A stretch of DNA of 64,000 bases from Isoetes taiwanensis (lineage: Eukaryota; Streptophyta; Lycopodiopsida; Isoetales; Isoetaceae), in assembly GCA_021234155.1 (NCBI GenBank), contig JAJEKV010000169.1, positions 605,344 through 669,343 on the forward strand, read 5' to 3'. Every line of letters begins with the position of its first letter. Positions within the stretch are counted from its first letter, which is position 1. The translations under genes were made by a program, and so were the position numbers. The notes beneath the pieces are model-generated. The model was not told the origin of the DNA, did no database searches, and saw only the letters and a program-made list of their open reading frames with translations. Positions 59,064 through 64,000 of this stretch are shown here, piece after piece.

Positions 59064-59400
59064 TTCTCAAATGACCCTCTTCATTCTCAGAAACCGATGC
59101 CACATATGATCTTCTAATGAGGGAAGGCAATTCCAAGCATGATTATCAATGTTATCCCATTGAGTGGTTTGTCTCGACAAACCCGCAATCTTCTCGGTGG
59201 TCTTCGAGATGTTGCAGCCAAGAGTAAGATGGAAGATGCACATGGAAATCTAGTGTCGCCTTTCTTGAAAATCTTCTTCATCCACTATTGCCATAAGATC
59301 CTCGAGCTCGTTTTCTTGGATGAGGTCCAAGCAAAATTTTGCATTGCCAAACCTACTAAGAAGCATTGCAATCATACCTAAAATGGCCGGATCCATGCTT
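59064..59400 (-). pseudogene. PIF/Harbinger transposase N-terminal fragment
   Basis: Sense starts MDPAILGMIAMLLSRFGNAK near 59396, almost the same as MDPVILGMIAMLL in the copy at 40960-42432. It passes through NIDNHAWNCLPSLEDHMWHR and RMKRVI, where it stops at 59064. The catalytic domain is gone. CTAGTTTCTCAAATGACC occurs twice at the junction (about 59043 and 59061), suggesting deletion with microhomology. It converges on the Myb-like gene. Confidence 0.8.
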
Positions 59401-59752
59401 GAATGCCGCTGTCAGTGATGATTTCCAACCTCAATAGCGTAAGGAACGGATTTTTTACAAAAATCAGCTTGAAATAGGACGCAGGAAATATGTGTGGGCG
59501 ATCTCGAAATATCCCATATCATTCATTTTGAAGATTGAATGAAGAACTAATTGTCCCATATGGGATGGCCAAATGAATCGAATTGAGGGAAAAATACGGC
59601 GGGCGTGTAGAAAACTGCTTGGAAATGGTCACGTTAAGGCTCGAGAGAGCTCATCTCGATCTTCTCTCGAAGCTATATCAGATAATTTTTGTCTCACGAT
59701 ACCACGAGACAAAAAAAAATTCAAGCATGTGGCCGACCTCGAGAGAGAGAGA

Positions 59753-59929
59753 TGTATTTTTACGTCAGAGACAAGCCAAAGATCCCGTAGGACATACGAC
59801 GCCCCCTCTTCAAGAGCACCGCCCCTACAAGGATACCAGGGCCAAAGGTCCTAGGATGCCAAGATCCCAGTGAGGTTCGAACACGAGACCTCAATGTGCT
59901 GTAGACGAGTGGACTAACCACACCACCAA

Positions 59930-59933
<4 letters not shown>
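59753..59933 (-). mobile_element. tRNA-derived SINE in a (TC)n tract (SINE-2)
   Basis: In sense the head has an A-box-like TGGTGGTGTGG (59918-59928) and a B-box GTGTTCGAACC (59874-59884) at tRNA spacing. The 3' end reads GTCTCTGACGTAAAAATACA and runs straight into (TC)n (59739-59752). Another (TC)n precedes it (59934-59981). The end matches LINE B copy 2 (GTCTCATAGACGTAAAAATA). No intact tRNA is encoded. Confidence 0.75.

Positions 59934-59981
<48 letters not shown>
59934..59981. repeat. (GA)n microsatellite
   Basis: A 48-bp GA run between SINE-2 and repeat R. Confidence 0.96.
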
Positions 59982-59986
<5 letters not shown>

Positions 59987-60130
59987 TTGGCCACATGCCG
60001 ACTTAGAGAAGGTGAGAGAGAATATACAGAGGTGAGAGATAATGAGAGATGGGTGAGAGTGGGAAAACTCAACTCTCACCTTGAGAGATGATTCGCCCCT
60101 AACAGCGGTTAGGGGCGTTTCCATTAGCCA
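59982..60130 (+). repeat. Dispersed repeat R with CGCCCCTAAC hairpin
   Basis: GGCCACATGCC follows the GA tract. GTGAGAGT and ACTCTCACC form an inverted pair near 60053-60079, and CGCCCCTAAC-AGCG-GTTAGGGGCG is a perfect hairpin at 60094-60117. Confidence 0.65.
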
Positions 60131-60385
60131 CTAACTTAACAACCCCCTAAAATTATGTCGCCTGAATTTCATGATTGAAAACTTTCCCTCATCGAAATTT
60201 CGGGGCGCAATTTTCCCCTGTTTCTTGGTCTTCAACACCGCGTAATTCCTTGAATTCCCCCTAATTTTTCCATCCGCGCTATTTATTTCCGGCCTAGAGG
60301 TATTTCTCAGCCCTTTCAATCCTTGTTAATTCATTTGAATTCGATCTTACATTGTTCTGTTTTCAAATTCTAGCCCGGCAGATAT

Positions 60386-60922
60386 TGTTAGTATTAGAGT
60401 CGAATTCAATCCAAAATTCAATATGCTTTCAAAATATCAATGAGATATATTGAAGTTGTCTTCACATTCAAATAGTCTTAATAACCTTTAAGATATAAGA
60501 TATCAAATAAGCAATGGTCATTAAACCAATTCAACCATTAGAATTACCAAATATCCTTTCACTGTAGCAACTGAATGGACGAGCAATTCTTCACGACCAA
60601 GGTAAATTAGGTTGCGCTCAACCCAAATTGACAACCGATCCTCACTCAGATATACTTCTCCGCTTATTCAATTCGTTAATTTAAGCAGGTCTCCGACGGT
60701 TATGCAGCCACGATCATAGCTCGGTCGTCTATCTACAGTAGTTTCCCATTTTGAATATTTCTTGCCTCCAACATAAATTATAATAGTAACAATGCCCCTT
60801 CGTGAACCATGCAACCTTTAAACTTAAAACCTTAATCAACCAATGGAACCATGTCTACTACTGCAACTCAACCATTGCACCTTAAATAAAATAATCCCTG
60901 CATGCTCTGTACAAGTTTCACA
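60386..60922 (-). repeat. Copia 3' LTR
   Basis: It starts TGTTAGTATTAGAGTCGAAT on the plus strand, as does 63621. The right end is set at TTTCACA near 60922, next to a sense AAGTAAGGGGAG that can serve as polypurine tract. The end is approximate. Confidence 0.75.
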
Positions 60923-60948
60923 TTCTGAGTAAACTCCCCTTACTTGAA

Positions 60949-61966
60949 TTATGCAATGATCATCATTTTTAACACAATGTTTGCTTCTTCAACTAGTTTT
61001 TGTGCTTGGGTTTTTTCTTTTCTTTTCCATTGGTCTATCTTCCTTTTCAATTTCAGGAGCAATCTGGTCTGATCTAACTTCCCTTTCAATTTCAGAAGCA
61101 ATCTGATCTGCTTCTCTGTGAGTTTCACCATTTCCATCCTTATTTCTTTCTTCACTTTCATTTTCATTATCAGAGTCAATGTCCAGATCTAGACTCGAGG
61201 TTCCATCCTTTTGGATTTCATTTTTCTCCTTTGGTTGCTTAAAGCACTTCTTATTGGCTCTATGTTTATAGAGTACTTCCTCATTGAAAACCACATCTCT
61301 GCTCACTGTTACTGTTTTAGAATCAGGGATATAAATCCTATACCCTTTGCTCTCTTGATCATAACCAACAAGAAATCCAGCTTCAGCTTTATCATCTAGT
61401 TTTCTTCTCAATTCTTTAGGTATGTGACTGTATACCAAACATCCATAAGCTTTTAAATAATCATAGTTCAAGTCCACTTTTTCTTTTGACCATATCAGGT
61501 CTGGAATTTCCCCTTTTAAACTGGAAGTTGGCAGCTTGTTATGAATCATGGTGGCTGTTTGCAAAGCTTCATCCCAGAGGAAATTTGGTAAACCACTGCT
61601 CTTAATCATAGACCTTACTGCATCCAACAAGGTTCTATTCCTCCTCTCTGCCACCCCGTTTTGCTGGGGAGTATATCTACAAGTTAGTTGCCTTCTTATT
61701 ACTTTTGCAATACAAAAGCTCCTGAACTGAGAAGACAAATACTCCCCTCCTCTATCTGACCTTACACATTTGAGTTTGTTCCCTGTTTGTCTCTCCATTT
61801 CAGCAACATAATGTTTAAATGCACTGAGCGCTTGAGATTTTCTTTTCAAACAATAACACTTACATTTTCTAGAGAAATCATCAATAAATGAAATAAAGTA
61901 CCTGTTATTACTTCTGCTCCTCACGTTTAGAGGGCCACATAGGTCTGTATGCACCAATTCCAACAA
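60949..61966 (-). pseudogene. Copia integrase core
   Basis: The frame reads LELVHTDLCGPLNVRS (first catalytic Asp), FISFIDDFSRKCKCY, CVRSDRGGEYLSSQF (second Asp), YTPQQNGVAERRNRTLLD (catalytic Glu), AYGCLVYSHIPKELRRKLD and GYRIYIPDSKTVTVSRDVVF. The DDE triad is complete. A long acidic, Glu/Lys-rich tail with a repeated EIEREVRSDQIAPEIEKE-like unit ends at 60989. The next copia domain (RT) should follow but does not. Start of the frame is not a true start; it belongs to the polyprotein. Confidence 0.93.
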
Positions 61967-61984
61967 TTCTGTAGCTCTTGTTTT

Positions 61985-62341
61985 TTATCTCCTAAAAGGC
62001 AACCTGTTTAATTTCCCAAGCATGCATCCCTCACACAAGTAATTCCCTGATTCAACATTGTTGCTTTTGATCCATCCTTTCTTTATCAGTAATTTTAGAT
62101 TATTGCTGTGAGTATATGCCAATCTGTTGTGCCACAATTCAAAATCAGAGACATCAAGGGCATTGACTTCATTGCAAACAATATTATCCATTTGGAAAAG
62201 ATTTCCAACACGTTTTGCTTCAAACTTCTTTTCATTACCAAAAAAGATATTACATGCTTTGGAGTCAAAATTGACTCTGTGCCCTAAGTCTACAAGCTGG
62301 CTAACTGCAATCAAGTTCTTGATAATGCCAGGTACACACAA
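61985..62341 (-). pseudogene. Copia GAG-pre-integrase zinc region
   Basis: It contains PGIIKNLIAVSQLVDLGHRV, LWHNRLAYTHSNNLKLL and NYLCEGCMLGKLNRLPF. These give the His and Cys ligands of the integrase N-terminal zinc domain. It is separated from the integrase core by a stop near 61985. Confidence 0.9.
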
Positions 62342-62370
62342 AACATTTTATATATCCACTACATTTCCAT

Positions 62371-62742
62371 TCAAATCAAACAATTGCAGCAAACCCCTTC
62401 CTTCAATAGCCTGAAGAGCTCCATTTCCAACTTGCACACTCTTTGGCATGTGTTTGCAATTTTTTTAAGCACATCAGTAGTTTGGACTACTGATCTTTCA
62501 GCTCCATTATCAACTACAAGAGGATTACAAGTTCTATTAGCATTTTCTCTTCTTTCAAGAATTGCAAATTGACCATATACCTCATCTTCATCATCAGAGT
62601 TGTCTTTATTTTTGTCTTCCTGTTCTTTGGTCAAATAGGTTCCAGACCCTGCTTTCCTCCTTTGTACTTTATTTTCCTCCTCTACTAGAATTTCCTTTTC
62701 CTTTTCCAAAATCCTTAGGGGTAGGACGCCCTCTCCCACCAC
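62371..62742 (-). pseudogene. Copia protease-like region
   Basis: A charged linker (EEENKVQRRKAGSG) is followed by NPLVVDNGAERSVVQTTDVL, the place where copia proteases have D-S/T-G-A. Here the active-site triplet reads DNGA, so activity is doubtful even apart from the frame breaks on both sides. Confidence 0.7.
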
Positions 62743-63573
62743 AAGTATAGCATCTAAAATTCCCTTTTTCCCCTTTCAACAGTTTAGGGCAATTATTCTT
62801 ATAATGCCCAGCCTCATGGCAATAAAAACAAGTACCTTTTTCTGCCACAAATTTTCCTTTCCTGCCTGCATACAAAGTCTCAGCTGAATCTTCCTCATTG
62901 CCCCTTTGTACTTTCTTCTGTTCTATTTCTGTCCTAATGATGCTTTCTGCTTCATCTCTGCTTTTAGCAACATTCCTTATAAACAGTCCAAGTTGTTCAT
63001 TTTCTATTATAGCTCTAGCAATAGCAAGAACTTGGTACCTTTCAGTGAGATCAACTCCAGCACCTCCCAGATCTGCTACAATGTTGTCAAACTTGTTGAA
63101 GAACTCAAAAACATCATCTCCTTCAAGCAGCTTAAGATTCCTCAACTCATTATCAAGCAAATCAATTTGGGACGAGGTCTTTTCCTCAAAGTGTTTGAGT
63201 AAATAAGACCACATTTCCTTTGGACTTTTGTTTCTAATCTTATGGTAGGACTGACCTTTTATGTGATAATACCCTGTGCCTCCTTGATCCTTGCATACTC
63301 AGATCTGCCAGATTTAGTTCCAGGAGTTGCAGGGGATGAAACTTCTTTAGCACTTGCTTCTTCATGTGAACTTGAAGGTCTTACAACAGACCTTGCAGCT
63401 GTACTCTCAGTAGAATTGGTTTGAACCACATTCTCATGCTGTGGATTTATCAAATCCCAAAGTTCTTCAACCTCTAGAATATGCTGGATAGCATCCTTCC
63501 AGACTTGGAAACCAGATCCACCCTTATAAACATCAATGCTGCTCAATAAGCTAGCTCCAAAACGACTAGACAT
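62669..63573 (-). pseudogene. Copia gag with CCHC knuckle
   Basis: The ATG at 63573 opens MSSRFGASLLSSIDVYKG, then VWKDAIQHILEVEELWDLIN, the start of copia gag. After a shift near 63240 the frame reads MWSYLLKHFEEKTSSQIDLL, LLEGDDVFEFFNKFDNIVAD and the nucleocapsid knuckle CFYCHEAGHYKNNC (CX2CX4HX4C). A second Cys pair (CYTC) follows. One frameshift and the loss of the middle link make it non-functional as it stands. Confidence 0.92.
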
Positions 63574-63606
63574 CCTGTCTATGCTTCACAAATAATCACA
63601 ACCTGA

Positions 63607-63618
63607 GCTCTGATACTA
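63607..63618 (-). promoter_or_regulatory. Copia primer-binding site
   Basis: In sense TAGTATCAGAGC, one base from the plant initiator-Met PBS TGGTATCAGAGC, two nucleotides from the LTR. Confidence 0.85.
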
Positions 63619-63620
63619 GA

Positions 63621-64000
63621 TGTTAGTATTAGAGTCGAATTCAATCCCAAATACAATATACTTTCAAAATATCAATGAGATATATTGAACTTAACTTCAC
63701 CTTTCAATTGTCTTAATAACCTCCAGGCTATATGATATTCAAATAAACAATGTCATTAAACCAATTCAACCATTGAGATTACAAAATATCCTTGTACTAT
63801 AGCAATTGAATGGTCGAGCATTTCTTCCACGACTCACGGTAAATTAGGTTGCAGCTCAACCCAAAATGATCAACCGCATCCTCACTCAGATATACTTCTT
63901 TATTCAATTCGTTAATTTAAGCGTGTCTCCGACCCGGTTATGCAACCACGATCATAGCTCTCTATCGCCTATCTACGGTAGTTTCCAATTTTAAATATAT
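63621..64000 (-). repeat. Copia 5' LTR, cut by window end
   Basis: It starts TGTTAGTATTAGAGTCGAAT and matches 60386 onward with scattered differences over the 380 visible bases. Confidence 0.88.

Larger units (their letters stand above)
60386..64000 (-). mobile_element. Ty1/copia element lacking RT-RNase H, cut by window end
   Basis: In sense (leftward): 5' LTR (63621 to beyond the window), PBS, gag, protease-like, integrase, 3' LTR (60386 to about 60922). After the integrase tail the LTR follows within about 80 bp, so RT and RNase H are missing. Confidence 0.9.

Noticed and set aside
59870-59935. A tRNA gene on the minus strand
   Set aside because: A- and B-box-like sequences are present but no cloverleaf with matching acceptor arms is seen, and a SINE-like 3' body follows.

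Overview
The window looks like intergenic DNA from a large land-plant nuclear genome. It is built almost entirely of nested, decayed transposable elements with a few fragments of plant genes. Support for a plant: copia and chromovirus LTR elements primed by initiator-Met tRNA, CACTA and PIF/Harbinger transposases, a piece of a COI1/TIR1-type LRR F-box gene, an ACC-synthase-like aminotransferase and an FCP1-like phosphatase. The LINE style and AT-rich decay suggest a homosporous fern to me, but that is inference. There is no bacterial operon, CRISPR array or rRNA.

Layout. 1-9.3 kb: plus-strand LINE fragments joined head-to-tail through (TC)n tracts, a 2.5-kb insertion carrying a COI1-like exon, and a copia pol fragment. 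9.3-15.2 kb: AT-rich DNA with two C-rich minisatellites. 15.2-16.7 kb: an L1-type LINE with a poly(A) end. 17.5-20.6 kb: a CACTA derivative with two oppositely oriented genes, one apparently intact and split into five exons. 20.8-29.2 kb: a minus-strand Ty3/gypsy chromovirus with ~2-kb LTRs. Between its primer-binding site and its reverse transcriptase, where gag and protease should be, lies a divergent histone H3-like gene with a very long N-terminal tail. 29.3-32.6 kb: a GC-richer minus-strand LINE. 32.9-38.7 kb: FCP1-like and aminotransferase gene remnants. 40.4-42.4 kb: a SINE and a Harbinger transposase split by a LINE. 42.6-57.8 kb: five minus-strand LINEs in a row separated by pyrimidine-rich simple repeats. 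58-60.1 kb: Harbinger Myb-like and transposase remnants and a second SINE. 60.4-64 kb: a minus-strand copia element lacking RT and RNase H, running off the window end.

Three signals stand out. (1) A histone H3-like gene captured inside a chromovirus. (2) A LINE group whose copies sit head-to-tail in (TC)n tracts, share a small 3' hairpin despite strong divergence, and separate ORF1 from ORF2 by one in-frame UAG with coding conservation across it. (3) SINEs whose 3' ends match those of neighbouring LINE families. Nearly every coding region is broken by frameshifts or stops, so most entries are pseudogenes.
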